Made by a program: the position numbers and the translations under genes. DNA of 64,000 nucleotides from Halomonas korlensis (GTDB lineage Bacteria; Pseudomonadota; Gammaproteobacteria; Pseudomonadales; Halomonadaceae), in assembly GCF_900116705.1 (NCBI RefSeq), contig NZ_FPBP01000004.1, forward strand, positions 62,001 through 126,000, given 5' to 3'. The notes under the pieces were generated by a model. That model saw nothing but the letters and a program-made list of their open reading frames with translations. It did no database searches and was not told where the DNA came from. This document shows positions 1 to 8,264 of this stretch, in pieces. Within the stretch, counting starts at the first letter, position 1; each line of letters opens with the position of its first letter.

Positions 1-950
1 AAGCCATCCCATCCAGCGAGGCTAGGATCGGACATCAGCGCCTCGATGACGTCGAGCGACAGGTCCAGCCGGTCCTGTTCCTCGGCATCGATATTGAAGC
101 CGATGTTGGCCCTGGCCGCCTGCTGCACCAGCTCCTTTGCTCGCGGCACGAGCTCATTCATCACCGTGTCGCGGTGGCTGTATTCATAGCGTGGGTGCAG
201 TGCTGAGAGCTTCACCGAGATGCCGGGGCTTCCGCGCACATCGCCCTTGGCCTGCTTGGCGATCGCGGTGATCGCCTTGGCGTAGGCTTCGTGATAACGA
301 ACGGCGTCCTCGTCGGTACGCGCCGCCTCGCCCAGCATGTCGTAGGAGTAGGTATAACCCTGCTTCTCGAGCTCGCGGGCATTCTTCATACCCTCCTCGA
401 TGGTCTGGCCGAGCACGAACTGGCGTCCGAGGATCTTCATCGACCGGCCGACCGCGGTGCGCACCACCGGTTCACCCATGCGGCGCACCAGGCCGCGGAG
501 TGCCCGCGCCGGGCCCTTTGGGTCGTCGTCCAGCACCTTGCCGGTCAGCATCAGCGCCCAGGTCGAGGCGTTGACCATCGACGACGATGACTTGCCCAAA
601 TGCGCGCCCCAGTCGGACGGCTCGATCTTGTCGTGGATAAGATCGTCGATGGTTTCGGCATCGGGCACGCGCAGCAGCGCTTCTGCCAGGCACATGAGGC
701 CAACGCCCTCGGCGGTCGAGAGCCCGTACTCGGCCAGGAACGCCTCCATCATCGAGGGCGACCTTTCCTTGCGCACACGATCCACATAGTTCGCGCCGAC
801 GGCGGCCACCTTGCGGCGGTCGTCCTCCGACAGCTTGATCTGTCCGACAAGCTCGTGCAGCACGTCCGCCTCGGCGGCGGCGTAATTGGCACGGATGCGC
901 GAGCGAAGCTCGCTCACGTCATCCTGCAGATGAAGGTTTGCTTCGTTCAT
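1..950 (-). CDS. putA: Bifunctional proline dehydrogenase / P5C dehydrogenase PutA (N-terminal part, cut by window edge)
   Basis: Oxidises proline to glutamate in two steps; only the first ~316 codons (proline dehydrogenase half) lie in the window and the gene runs off base 1. The translation from the ATG at 948-950 matches PutA: LMCLAEALLRVPD (~85-97), YSYDMLGEAA (~201-210) and the barrel motif KLSALHPRYE (~247-256). An AAGGAG box sits 10 bases upstream of the ATG (complement of 960-965). The protein starts almost directly in the helical domain, with no ribbon-helix-helix region like the DNA-binding N-terminus of enterobacterial PutA, so this copy is probably not an autorepressor. The C-terminal aldehyde dehydrogenase half is inferred from the family, not seen. 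Confidence 0.9.
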   Translation of the reverse strand, partial: MNEANLHLQDDVSELRSRIRANYAAAEADVLHELVGQIKLSEDDRRKVAAVGANYVDRVRKERSPSMMEAFLAEYGLSTAEGVGLMCLAEALLRVPDAETIDDLIHDKIEPSDWGAHLGKSSSSMVNASTWALMLTGKVLDDDPKGPARALRGLVRRMGEPVVRTAVGRSMKILGRQFVLGQTIEEGMKNARELEKQGYTYSYDMLGEAARTDEDAVRYHEAYAKAITAIAKQAKGDVRGSPGISVKLSALHPRYEYSHRDTVMNELVPRAKELVQQAARANIGFNIDAEEQDRLDLSLDVIEALMSDPSLAGWDG

Positions 951-1345
951 GGTCGGTCTCTCCTTGCTACCCGACACACAGCGTCGATGCGCCAGCCGGA
1001 TGTTGTCGTTGTTGTTGAAAGGCTATTAAGTCGCTTGGGTGTCTGCCCTCGAGTGGAACCCAGCGTCTCCAGCGCCAAGATGGCGGCATCGAGGACCTCG
1101 GTGGCGCTGCCTGTGCCCTGGAACAGCATGACCTCGTTGTCGGCCTCGTGTCCGATTAACAGACGTAGCCTCTCAGTGTAGTGCCTGGGTCGCGTAGTGT
1201 CTGGAGCGCTCGCTGGGACTCGAACCTCAGGTCAACTTCATTTCAACGATGCTGCATCTACGTCTCTGTTGGGCACCGAACGATTAGTGGCTCTTTATTT
1301 AGGGGGGAGGCGGCGTAGGCCTCGATTTTCCTGCCGCTTGGCGAC
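951..1345. other. Intergenic region between putA and the RIO kinase gene
   Basis: About 395 bases with no convincing gene. It must hold the putA promoter (minus strand), but I could not pick a clear -35/-10. On the minus strand a stop-free, coding-like stretch runs from about 1178 to 951 (it would read ...NEVMLFQGTGSATEVLDAA...), without an obvious start or RBS; it may be a gene remnant. A short stretch at about 1212-1226 resembles a tRNA T-arm on the minus strand, but no complete tRNA can be folded around it. Confidence 0.4.
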
Positions 1346-2203
1346 TCAGTCGTCCTCTTCGCGGGCCTGCGCTGCGGCCAGACGCTCTTCTTCCTCTTCC
1401 TGGGCGTACTCGATGACCATCATCAGCTCGTCGACGTCGGCCGGGGTGTTGTCATGCTCGAAGCAGCCGGTCAGCTGGGTATCCGGATAGAGCTCGCCGG
1501 CTTCATAGAGCGACCAGATCTCCTTGCCGAAGTCGGTGTTCAGGAGCTCCGGGGCGAAGCGGCCGAAGTAGCGGCGCATGTTGTCGACGTCGCGCTCGAA
1601 CATCCGCTCGGCGCTGTTGTTGCCGGCGGCGTCCACCGCCTGGGGCAGGTCGATGATCACCGGACCTTCCTCGGCGAGCAGCACGTTGAACTCGGAGAGG
1701 TCGCCGTGGATCAGGCCGGCACACAGCATGCGCACCACATCGCCGATCACCTTGTCGTAGTAGGTTCGGGCCTGCTCGGCGGTCAGGGTCACGTCATCCA
1801 GCCGCGGGGCGGTCATGCCCTCGGCGTCCATGATGATCTCCATCAGCAGCACGCCATCGACGAAGCCGAAGGGCTTGGGCACGCGCACGTCCGCCGCGGC
1901 CAGCCGATACAGCGCATCGACCTCTGAATTCAGCCAGGCCTGCTCCTGCTCCTTCTGGCCGTAGCGCGTCTTCTTGGCCATGGCCCGCGAGCGGCGACTG
2001 TTGCGCTCCTTGCGACCCTCCTGGTACTGGACCGCCTGCTTGAAGCTGCGCTGCTTGGCCTCCTTGAAGACCTTGGCGCAGCGTCGCTCGCCGCCCGAGC
2101 GCACCACGTAAACCTGCGCTTCCTTGCCGCTCATCAGCTGGCTCTCGACTTCATCGATCAGGCCGTCGTCGACCAGCGGTTGTAATCTCTTGGGTATCTT
2201 CAT
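1346..2203 (-). CDS. RIO1-family serine/threonine protein kinase
   Basis: A 285-residue cytoplasmic atypical kinase of the RIO1 family found in many gammaproteobacteria. Visible motifs: the RIO ATP-loop SGKEAQVY (~25-32), ATP-contacting Lys in CAKVF (~44), catalytic loop HGDLSEFN (~166-173) and the metal-binding IDLPQ (~184-188), which replaces the DFG of ordinary kinases. The tail from ~265 is very acidic (EEEEE...REEDD). Length and motif order fit the bacterial RIO kinases, whose substrates are mostly unknown; a regulatory role is inferred. The gene ends just before the putA-side intergenic region and starts 63 bases downstream of the dbpA stop on the same strand, so the two may be co-transcribed. 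Confidence 0.88.
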   Translation of the reverse strand: MKIPKRLQPLVDDGLIDEVESQLMSGKEAQVYVVRSGGERRCAKVFKEAKQRSFKQAVQYQEGRKERNSRRSRAMAKKTRYGQKEQEQAWLNSEVDALYRLAAADVRVPKPFGFVDGVLLMEIIMDAEGMTAPRLDDVTLTAEQARTYYDKVIGDVVRMLCAGLIHGDLSEFNVLLAEEGPVIIDLPQAVDAAGNNSAERMFERDVDNMRRYFGRFAPELLNTDFGKEIWSLYEAGELYPDTQLTGCFEHDNTPADVDELMMVIEYAQEEEEERLAAAQAREEDD

Positions 2204-2266
2204 ATCACCACGTTGGCATAAAACTGCCCGGCTCGGTATCCCGCGGGCGTCTCACATTATCCGATA

Positions 2267-3685
2267 TCAGCGACCGACTCGCCTGACGCGAAACGAGCGC
2301 CCTTTCAACTTGCCCGCGCCCAGCCGTTCCAGCGCGACACCTGCCACCTCGCGCTGCACGGCCACGTAGGCGATGCTGGCGAGCACCTTGATCTTGCCCA
2401 CCTGGTCGCCACGCAGCCCGGCGTCGCCGGTCAAGGCGCCGAGGATATCACCGGGGCGCAACTTCTGCTGCTTGCCCCCGCCCAGCTGCAGCGTCGCCAT
2501 GGCCGGGGTCGGCGGCTCGCGCTGGAGAACGCTGCGCGGCGGCAGCGGCTCGGGTTCCAGCGACTCGCCGAGCAGCTCGGCAAGCCGCGCCAGGCGGTAG
2601 TCGTCCTGCTCGCTGACCAGGGTGGCGGCCACGCCGTAGCCGCCGGCCCGGCCGGTGCGACCGACGCGGTGCACGTGCACCTCAAGCTCGCGGGCGAGGC
2701 GATAATTGAAGACCGCATCCAGGGCGTCGATATCCAGCCCGCGCGAGGCCACGTCGGTCGCCACCAGGATCGAGGCGCTGCGATTGGCGAAGAGGATCAA
2801 CAAGCGGTCGCGGTCGCGCTGTTCTAGATCGCCATGCAGCGCCAGGGCGCTGAAGCCGGCGGCGTTCAACGCCTCGGCGACCTCGTCGGTCTCGCGCTTG
2901 GTGTTGCAGAACACCACGCTTGAGACCGGCTGGAAGTGCAACAACAGACGCTGCAGTGCCGCGAAGCGGCCTGCATCGTCTGCCACCCGATAGAAATGCT
3001 GGCGAATGCTGCTCGCGTCGTGAGTCTCTTCGACCGTGACCGTCGCGGGGTCGCGCATCACGCCTTCGGCGATCGGGCGAATGCCCTCGGTATAGGTGGC
3101 ACTGAACAGCAGGGTCTGCCGACGCGCCGGCGTCTCGGCGATGATCGCTTCCATTGACGCCTGGAAGCCCATGTCGAGCATGCGGTCGGCTTCGTCCAGC
3201 ACCAGGACCGTGAGGACATCCAATGTCAGCGAGCCCTTGCGCAGATGCTCCTCGACGCGGCCGGGCGTGCCGACGACGATATGCGCGCCATGCTCAAGCG
3301 AGCCTAGCTGCGGTCCCAGGGGCGCGCCGCCACACAGCGTCAGCACCTTGACGTTGGGCAGGCTGCGCGCCAGGCGGCGGATCTCGCCGGCCACCTGGTC
3401 GGCCAGCTCGCGGGTCGGGCAGAGCACCAGCGCCTGCACGCGGGGGCTTGCCAGGGTAAGCCGCGACAGCAGCCCCAGGCCGAAGGCCGCGGTCTTGCCC
3501 GAACCGGTCTTCGCCTGGGCGATCACGTCGCGGCCTGAAAGCAGCAGCGGCAGGCTCTCGGCCTGGATCGGCGTCATAATGCGGTAGCCGAGCGAGTCGA
3601 GGTTGGTCAGCAGTTCCGGCGCCAGCGGCAGCGTGGCGAAGGTACCGGCGTCGGAAGCATCGGTTCCGGATGAAGCATGGGGCAC
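2267..3685 (-). CDS. dbpA: ATP-dependent RNA helicase DbpA
   Basis: DEAD-box helicase that acts on 23S rRNA helix 92 during 50S ribosome assembly. Motifs, numbered from the chosen GTG: Q-motif region with TPIQ, Walker A TGSGKT (~60-65), PTRELA, DEAD (~164-167), SAT (~195-197), HRVGRTGRAGG, and the C-terminal RNA-binding domain that defines DbpA, beginning GALTGDAGLRGDQVGKI. I chose the GTG at 3683-3685 because an AAGGT box precedes it and the protein then starts close to the family's usual N-terminus. A TTG at 3778 would add 31 unconserved residues and has no clear RBS. About 472 residues, near the normal size. Confidence 0.93.
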   Translation of the reverse strand: MPHASSGTDASDAGTFATLPLAPELLTNLDSLGYRIMTPIQAESLPLLLSGRDVIAQAKTGSGKTAAFGLGLLSRLTLASPRVQALVLCPTRELADQVAGEIRRLARSLPNVKVLTLCGGAPLGPQLGSLEHGAHIVVGTPGRVEEHLRKGSLTLDVLTVLVLDEADRMLDMGFQASMEAIIAETPARRQTLLFSATYTEGIRPIAEGVMRDPATVTVEETHDASSIRQHFYRVADDAGRFAALQRLLLHFQPVSSVVFCNTKRETDEVAEALNAAGFSALALHGDLEQRDRDRLLILFANRSASILVATDVASRGLDIDALDAVFNYRLARELEVHVHRVGRTGRAGGYGVAATLVSEQDDYRLARLAELLGESLEPEPLPPRSVLQREPPTPAMATLQLGGGKQQKLRPGDILGALTGDAGLRGDQVGKIKVLASIAYVAVQREVAGVALERLGAGKLKGRSFRVRRVGR

Positions 3686-3943
3686 GGGTAGGGACCTTGA
3701 AGAAACCTTAAGATGCGCACCGCAAAAGACGTACGGCAGACAGTGAGCGTCGGGGGTAAACGAAAGAGCGACGAGCAAGCGTCGTCAGATCGAGTGAAAG
3801 CCGACCAGCATAGCAGAAATGCCTCACGCGTGCCGTATCAGCGGTGCTGACGCCCCGGTGAAGCCTTGGCGCACTTTACCGTGCGCGTGCCGGACTTGCA
3901 TATCTCGATCCGGAGGATTGAGTGCCATACTGGCCCTACAGGA

Positions 3944-3975
3944 GGGGGCCTGCCCGCCGGGTCGGGCCAGCCCCC
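3944..3975 (+). promoter_or_regulatory. GC-rich hairpin in the 5' leader of the dihydrolipoyl-dehydrogenase-like gene
   Basis: GGGGG (3944-3948) pairs with CCCCC (3971-3975), and the inner CTG/CAG and CCCG/CGGG segments pair with single-base bulges, giving a stable stem-loop 31 bases before the start codon. There is no T-tract, so it is not a typical terminator. A role in mRNA stability or translation control is only inferred. The rest of 3686-4006 shows no other clear feature. Confidence 0.35.
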
Positions 3976-4006
3976 ACCAGTTGTCGTCACAGGGAAGGAG
4001 GCTGTC

Positions 4007-5473
4007 ATGCAGGAACGCAAGGTCGATATCGCCATCATCGGTGCCGGCAGCGCGGGATTGAGCGCCTGGCATAAGGCGCGGCAATACAGCGACAGCGTGG
4101 TGCTGATCGAGGGTGGCGAGTACGGCACGACATGCGCCCGGGTCGGCTGCATGCCCTCGAAGCTATTGATCGCCGCCGCCGAGGCCGCCCACCAGGCCCG
4201 CGAGGCCGGCGGTTTCGGGGTCCGGGTCGACAACGTGGCCATCGACGGGCGCGCCGTCATGACGCGCCTCAAGCACGAGCGCGACCGCTTTGTCGATGGC
4301 GTCATGGCATCGATGCGCCGTATCGATGGCGCCGGCCGGCTGCAGGGCCACGCCCGCTTCGTCGACTCCCATACCCTGCTCGTCGGCGACCACACCCGGC
4401 TCGAGGCACGCACCATCGTCATCGCCACAGGGTCGCGTCCCAGCTGGCCCGATGCCTTTGCGGGCGCGGGGGACCGACTGGTCGTCAACGATGACGTGTT
4501 CGACTGGGACGACCTGCCGACCTCGGTGGCGGTATTCGGCACCGGCGTGCTCGGCCTGGAACTCGGCCAGGCGCTTGATCGCCTGGGCGTGCGGGTCCGC
4601 ATGTTCGGCGTCGGCGGCTCCATTGGCCCGTTCAAGGAAGAGGCCTTGCGCCGCTACGCCGACCGCACCCTCAATGAGGAAAGTTACGTCGACCCCGACG
4701 CCAAAGTGGAAAGCATTGAGCGCGAGGGCGACGAGGTGGCGATTCGCTTTATCGAGCGCTATTCCGGCCAGTGCCTGACCGAGCATTTTACCTACCTGCT
4801 CGCCGCCACCGGACGCCAGCCCAATATCGACTCGCTCGACCTCGGCCAGGCAGGCCTGGCGCTTGATGACAAGGGGGTGCCGCACGTCAATCGCTTCACC
4901 CTGCAATGCCGCAACGCCGACGACAGCCCCAGCCACGTGTTCATTGCCGGCGACGCCAGCCAGCAGCTGCCGCTGCTGCACGAAGCCATCACCCAGGGGG
5001 GCATCGCCGGCAACAACGCCGGGCGCTTCCCGGACGTGCGCGTCGGCAAGCGCAACGTGGCGCTCGCCATCATCTTTACCGACCCGCAAATGGCCACGAT
5101 AGGCGCCAGCCGCACCGAGCTGGAAGAGCGCCATGGCGGCTGCGACGCCATCGCCACCGGCGAGGCCTGCTTCGAGGATCAGGGCCGCGCCGTGGTGATT
5201 CGCCAGAATCGCGGCCTGATCCGACTCTACGCCGAGTATGGCTCGGGCCAGTTCCTGGGCGCCGAGCTGTTCGGTCCGCGCATCGAACATATGGCGCACC
5301 TGCTGGCCTGGTCGCTCGAACAGCGCATGAATGTCAGCCGGATGCTCGAGATGCCCTTCTACCATCCGGTGATCGAGGAGGGGTTGCGCAGCGCCCTCCG
5401 TGATCTCAATACCCGTCTCAAGCAGGGACCACCGATCACCGAACGCTGCATGGAATTTGGCCCCGGCGATTGA
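4007..5473 (+). CDS. Dihydrolipoyl dehydrogenase-family FAD/NAD(P) disulfide oxidoreductase
   Basis: A 488-residue cytoplasmic flavoprotein of the pyridine nucleotide-disulfide oxidoreductase class I. Visible: FAD-binding GAGSAG (~12-17), redox-active cysteines Cys43 and Cys48 in CARVGCMPSK, second Rossmann site GTGVLGLELG (NAD(P)), FAD site near IAGDA, and the C-terminal HPVIEE that supplies the catalytic His-Glu pair. The ATG at 4007 has GGAAGGAGG immediately upstream, so longer frames beginning at 3866 are not used. No 2-oxo-acid dehydrogenase E1/E2 genes are adjacent, so the electron acceptor is uncertain; it may be a stand-alone lipoamide or other disulfide reductase rather than the E3 of a complex. 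Confidence 0.85.
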   Translation: MQERKVDIAIIGAGSAGLSAWHKARQYSDSVVLIEGGEYGTTCARVGCMPSKLLIAAAEAAHQAREAGGFGVRVDNVAIDGRAVMTRLKHERDRFVDGVMASMRRIDGAGRLQGHARFVDSHTLLVGDHTRLEARTIVIATGSRPSWPDAFAGAGDRLVVNDDVFDWDDLPTSVAVFGTGVLGLELGQALDRLGVRVRMFGVGGSIGPFKEEALRRYADRTLNEESYVDPDAKVESIEREGDEVAIRFIERYSGQCLTEHFTYLLAATGRQPNIDSLDLGQAGLALDDKGVPHVNRFTLQCRNADDSPSHVFIAGDASQQLPLLHEAITQGGIAGNNAGRFPDVRVGKRNVALAIIFTDPQMATIGASRTELEERHGGCDAIATGEACFEDQGRAVVIRQNRGLIRLYAEYGSGQFLGAELFGPRIEHMAHLLAWSLEQRMNVSRMLEMPFYHPVIEEGLRSALRDLNTRLKQGPPITERCMEFGPGD

Positions 5474-5482
5474 CGGCTGGGG

Positions 5483-6340
5483 TCAGCGATCATCCGGTGG
5501 CCGGCGGGGTGCCAGGCCTTGGATATCTTCGCGCAGTGCGCTCAGCTCACGATGCAGGGCGGCCAACTCCCGAGCACCCGCCACCTCGGCCTCGTCACTC
5601 TCGGCATCGCGGCCGACGAAGAAGGTCGCGAGTGTCGCCGTCACGTAGCCGAAGACGCCAAAAGCATACAGCGAGAGAAAGACACACAGCACGCGGCCCT
5701 CGAAGGTCACCGGCCAATACTGCGACCCCATGGTGGTCATGATCATGCCGGTCCACCACAGCGCCTCGCCGTACGTGTCCAGCCCCTCGGGCACGTCGTT
5801 CTCGAAGGCGAACATCCCGGCCGCACCGGCGAACGCGACCAGCACCGTGAGGGCCAGCACATAGCCGAAGCCGCGGCGCTGCAGGCTCGCGCCCAGGGCG
5901 CGCATACCGCGGTTCAGCGAACTGACGACGCGAAACAGACGCAACCCGCGCCCCACGCGCGCCACCCGCAACAGCCGGACCACGCGAAAGACCCGAAAGA
6001 TCCGCAGCGCCGGTACCAGCAGCGAAATCACGGTCAGCCAGTTGCGCTTGAGGTAGGCCCGCTTGCGGGGCGCGAGCAGCAGCTCCACCCCGAAGTTGAA
6101 GATGAATACGCCCCAGATAAGCGTTCCGATGACCTCGAACGACAGGCTTTCGCCCCAGACCAGCTCCCCGACCAGCAATGCCAGCCACACGAAGGCGAGG
6201 ATCAGCATCGGCACTTCGAGCCAGTTCTCCAGGCGTTGCAGGAGCTCATGGCGCTCTTGTTCCAGCGCCTCCTTGACGGGCGCCGGAGGGTCTTTCAGGG
6301 CTTTCGGGTCCTGCCGGCCGCCGGTGTCATCGGTACGCAT
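5483..6340 (-). CDS. Voltage-gated-channel-like ion transporter with atypical pore motif
   Basis: A 285-residue inner-membrane protein with the Ion_trans layout: S1-S3 helices (~42-115), an arginine-repeat S4 (RIFRVFRVVRLLRVARVGRGLRL spread over ~113-135, Arg every third residue), S5 (~163-182), a pore loop and S6 (~216-240), then a short coiled-coil-like tail. The pore reads TTMGSQYWP (~202-210) where potassium channels have TVGYGD, so selectivity may differ. The ATG at 6338-6340 is preceded by a perfect AAGGAGG; an upstream in-frame ATG at 6391 has no RBS. Its stop lies only nine bases past the end of the convergent flavoprotein gene. Confidence 0.8.
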   Translation of the reverse strand: MRTDDTGGRQDPKALKDPPAPVKEALEQERHELLQRLENWLEVPMLILAFVWLALLVGELVWGESLSFEVIGTLIWGVFIFNFGVELLLAPRKRAYLKRNWLTVISLLVPALRIFRVFRVVRLLRVARVGRGLRLFRVVSSLNRGMRALGASLQRRGFGYVLALTVLVAFAGAAGMFAFENDVPEGLDTYGEALWWTGMIMTTMGSQYWPVTFEGRVLCVFLSLYAFGVFGYVTATLATFFVGRDAESDEAEVAGARELAALHRELSALREDIQGLAPRRPPDDR

Positions 6341-6488
6341 CACGCCTCCTTGCTGGCCACCCCGCGTTGCGACACACTCTGCGCCAGACATTGTGCAAGA
6401 CGCTGTGTCAGACGTTATGAAAAAAGAGCACAGGGCAACAAAGCCAGTATGGCAGATGCCTGAAACGGGTCGTCATTCGCGACAGGCC

Positions 6489-7178
6489 TCACCCACGACA
6501 GAACGGCCAGACCTCATAGAAGCGCCGGCAACGAAACTCGGCCTCGCAAGAGGCCAGCTGCGCTTGATAGCGGCTGGCCCGGGAACGCACCTGGCGGGCG
6601 GTACGCATCACCTGGGGCTTGCTCCTGAAAGTGCCGCGCTGATAGCCGCCGGCACCCTCGTGGTACGCCAGGTAGAGATGTTCGGGGTTATGCAGGGAAA
6701 TCCCCAATTGTCGATGCGTGCGCGCGTTGTACCAACCGATGAAATCGGTGGCATGCTTCATGTGGGTGCGCCGGGCGAAGACGCCACCGGCATCATCTTC
6801 ATACTCTCCCCATACCGGATCCTGGGCCTGGGCATAGCCATGTGCCGAGGAAGGCCGGGGGCCGGGAATGATCCACAGGATGCGCGTTCTCGGCGGGCGA
6901 ACATGGCTGCGAAAGGCCGACTCTTGCTGGATGAACGCCATCTGCGTGGCGATGGGCGTGCCCCATTCTTTCTGAGAATCGCGGGCGTAGTCGTACCAGG
7001 CCGGCTGCTCGCGAAAGATCTCGCAGACGTTACTCTGATCCTGGGGTGGCGACGGCGCCAGCATGGCGCACCCGGTGCTCACCAGGCCGAGCCCGCCGAT
7101 CAGCGCCCACTGCCCTGCCTGGCGCAGCCAACCTCTACTCCCTCGCATGCCGCCTTCATAGTCGATGGTCTGTCGCAT
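6489..7178 (-). CDS. SLT-domain (lytic transglycosylase-like) lipoprotein
   Basis: A ~229-residue exported lipoprotein. A signal peptide ends in the lipobox LVSTGC, so it is probably acylated and anchored in the envelope. The mature part has the lysozyme-like transglycosylase pattern: helix with FIQQESAFRSHVRPPR, in which QES holds the likely catalytic Glu, then SSAHGYAQAQDPVW and YNARTHRQLGISLHNPEHLYLAYHEGAGGYQRG split over the C-terminal half. It probably cleaves or binds peptidoglycan. The ATG at 7176-7178 has GGAG six bases upstream; ATG at 7148 would also retain the signal peptide. No operon partner is visible. Confidence 0.8.
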   Translation of the reverse strand: MRQTIDYEGGMRGSRGWLRQAGQWALIGGLGLVSTGCAMLAPSPPQDQSNVCEIFREQPAWYDYARDSQKEWGTPIATQMAFIQQESAFRSHVRPPRTRILWIIPGPRPSSAHGYAQAQDPVWGEYEDDAGGVFARRTHMKHATDFIGWYNARTHRQLGISLHNPEHLYLAYHEGAGGYQRGTFRSKPQVMRTARQVRSRASRYQAQLASCEAEFRCRRFYEVWPFCRG

Positions 7179-7417
7179 CCTGCTCTCCCGTCCAGAGTGC
7201 CATTTTGACGTTATCGTGTCTGGCATTGCTGAAATAGGATGATACAGGGTTCCCCCCTCAAGTATGACGACCCTGCGCCAACGACAGGGCAAGGGACTGG
7301 CAGAACAGAAAGGAATACCGAAAAGGACAGTTTAAGAGGGTTGGAAAACGCACAGACAGTACGTGAATATGGCCTAGACTAGTGAAACTCATTACAAGTC
7401 ATTTTAGAGGAGCCACC

Positions 7418-7591
7418 ATGGCATTTACTGCTACAGACCCCATCAAGATGATTTTTGCCGTGTTGTTACCGCCGGTCGGGGTATTTCTTGAGGTCGGCCT
7501 CAAGGGACACTTCTGGTTGAATATCCTGTTGACGCTTTTTGGCTTCATCCCGGGCATCATCCACGCGTTCTATGTGATTCTTAAGCACTAG
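7418..7591 (+). CDS. Pmp3/YqaE-family small stress membrane peptide
   Basis: A 57-residue, two-helix membrane peptide. The sequence has the family hallmark of a first helix ending in LLPPVGVFLEVG, a short polar turn (LKGHFWLN) and a second helix ILLTLFGFIPGIIHAFYVI. Members (yeast Pmp3, bacterial YqaE) are induced by salt, cold or envelope stress and affect membrane potential, which fits a halophile. The ATG at 7418 follows AGAGGAG at normal spacing, so the 12 extra codons upstream are not used. Confidence 0.88.
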   Translation: MAFTATDPIKMIFAVLLPPVGVFLEVGLKGHFWLNILLTLFGFIPGIIHAFYVILKH

Positions 7592-7612
7592 CGTAAGGAT
7601 AAGCACTAGCGT
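7582..7612 (+). repeat. 13-bp direct duplication across the end of the Pmp3 gene
   Basis: TAAGCACTAGCGT occurs at 7582-7594 and again at 7600-7612, separated by five bases. The first copy contains the last codons and the stop codon of the Pmp3-like gene, so the second looks like a short slippage or repair duplication of the gene end. Confidence 0.7.
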
Positions 7613-7645
7613 CAAGAGAGGCACGCCCTGCAACGGGTGATGCTG

Positions 7646-8203
7646 TCACTCGTTGGGGCCATGCTCGGAGTTATCCGCCTGCCCTGCCAGGCGGAGCTTT
7701 TCGATGCTCGACTTCCCTGAGCGCTCCCCGCCCAGTGGCAACACGCTGAACGAGCCATCCGTTTCCAGCACCACGGCCTCCACCTCACCCAGCCCTCGTA
7801 CCCCCGCACTGCGTACCGCCGCAAAGACATCGTCCTCGTTGACGCGCTCCTTGAGCAGCGCGGCATGCAGGAACTCGCCGCGATACACCAGTAACGCGGG
7901 CTCCCCCGATACCACACTGCGAACCCAGTCGACACGCACGCCTGACCAGGTAACCGCAAACTGCATGCCGATGAGCAGCGACAGCGCCAGTGCTCCCTGG
8001 GCCAGCGTCACGTCCTTGCTAAGCAGGATGGTCGCCAGGGTCGAACCAAGTGCCACGGTGACCACCCAGTCGAAGGCGTTCATCTTCGCCAGCGTTCGCT
8101 TGCCCGAGACCCGCAGGGAAATTACCAGGAAACAGTAGGCCATCACGCCGACGATGCACGTCCGAACGAGACTGGCCCAGCCATCGAAGAACATTGGTTC
8201 CAT
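7646..8203 (-). CDS. DUF421 (YetF/YcaP-family) membrane protein
   Basis: A 185-residue protein with three N-terminal transmembrane helices (~10-90) and a soluble C-terminal domain. The family signature is visible: RVSGKRTLAKMNAFDWVVTVALGSTLA just after the first helix (split here at ~31-57) and the soluble-domain pattern LLKERVNEDDVFAAVRSAGV followed by VEAVVLETDG. These proteins are common in Bacillus and proteobacteria; their function is poorly known. ATG at 8203 is preceded by GAGGT. It lies convergent to the Pmp3 gene and 61 bases downstream of the cytochrome b561 gene on the same strand, so the two may be co-transcribed. Confidence 0.87.
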   Translation of the reverse strand: MEPMFFDGWASLVRTCIVGVMAYCFLVISLRVSGKRTLAKMNAFDWVVTVALGSTLATILLSKDVTLAQGALALSLLIGMQFAVTWSGVRVDWVRSVVSGEPALLVYRGEFLHAALLKERVNEDDVFAAVRSAGVRGLGEVEAVVLETDGSFSVLPLGGERSGKSSIEKLRLAGQADNSEHGPNE

Positions 8204-8264
8204 GCATACCTCGTATTATCCATGGCCGTAACGATGGCCAGGCGATACCCAGCCGTCGACCGGC

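Noticed and set aside
1205..1260. tRNA-like T-arm sequence on the minus strand
   Set aside because: A GGTTCGAGTCC-like loop is present, but no acceptor stem, D-arm or anticodon arm of a tRNA can be built around it.
4163..5365. 400-codon frame opposite the dihydrolipoyl dehydrogenase-like gene
   Set aside because: Antisense shadow; the plus-strand frame has clear motifs and RBS.
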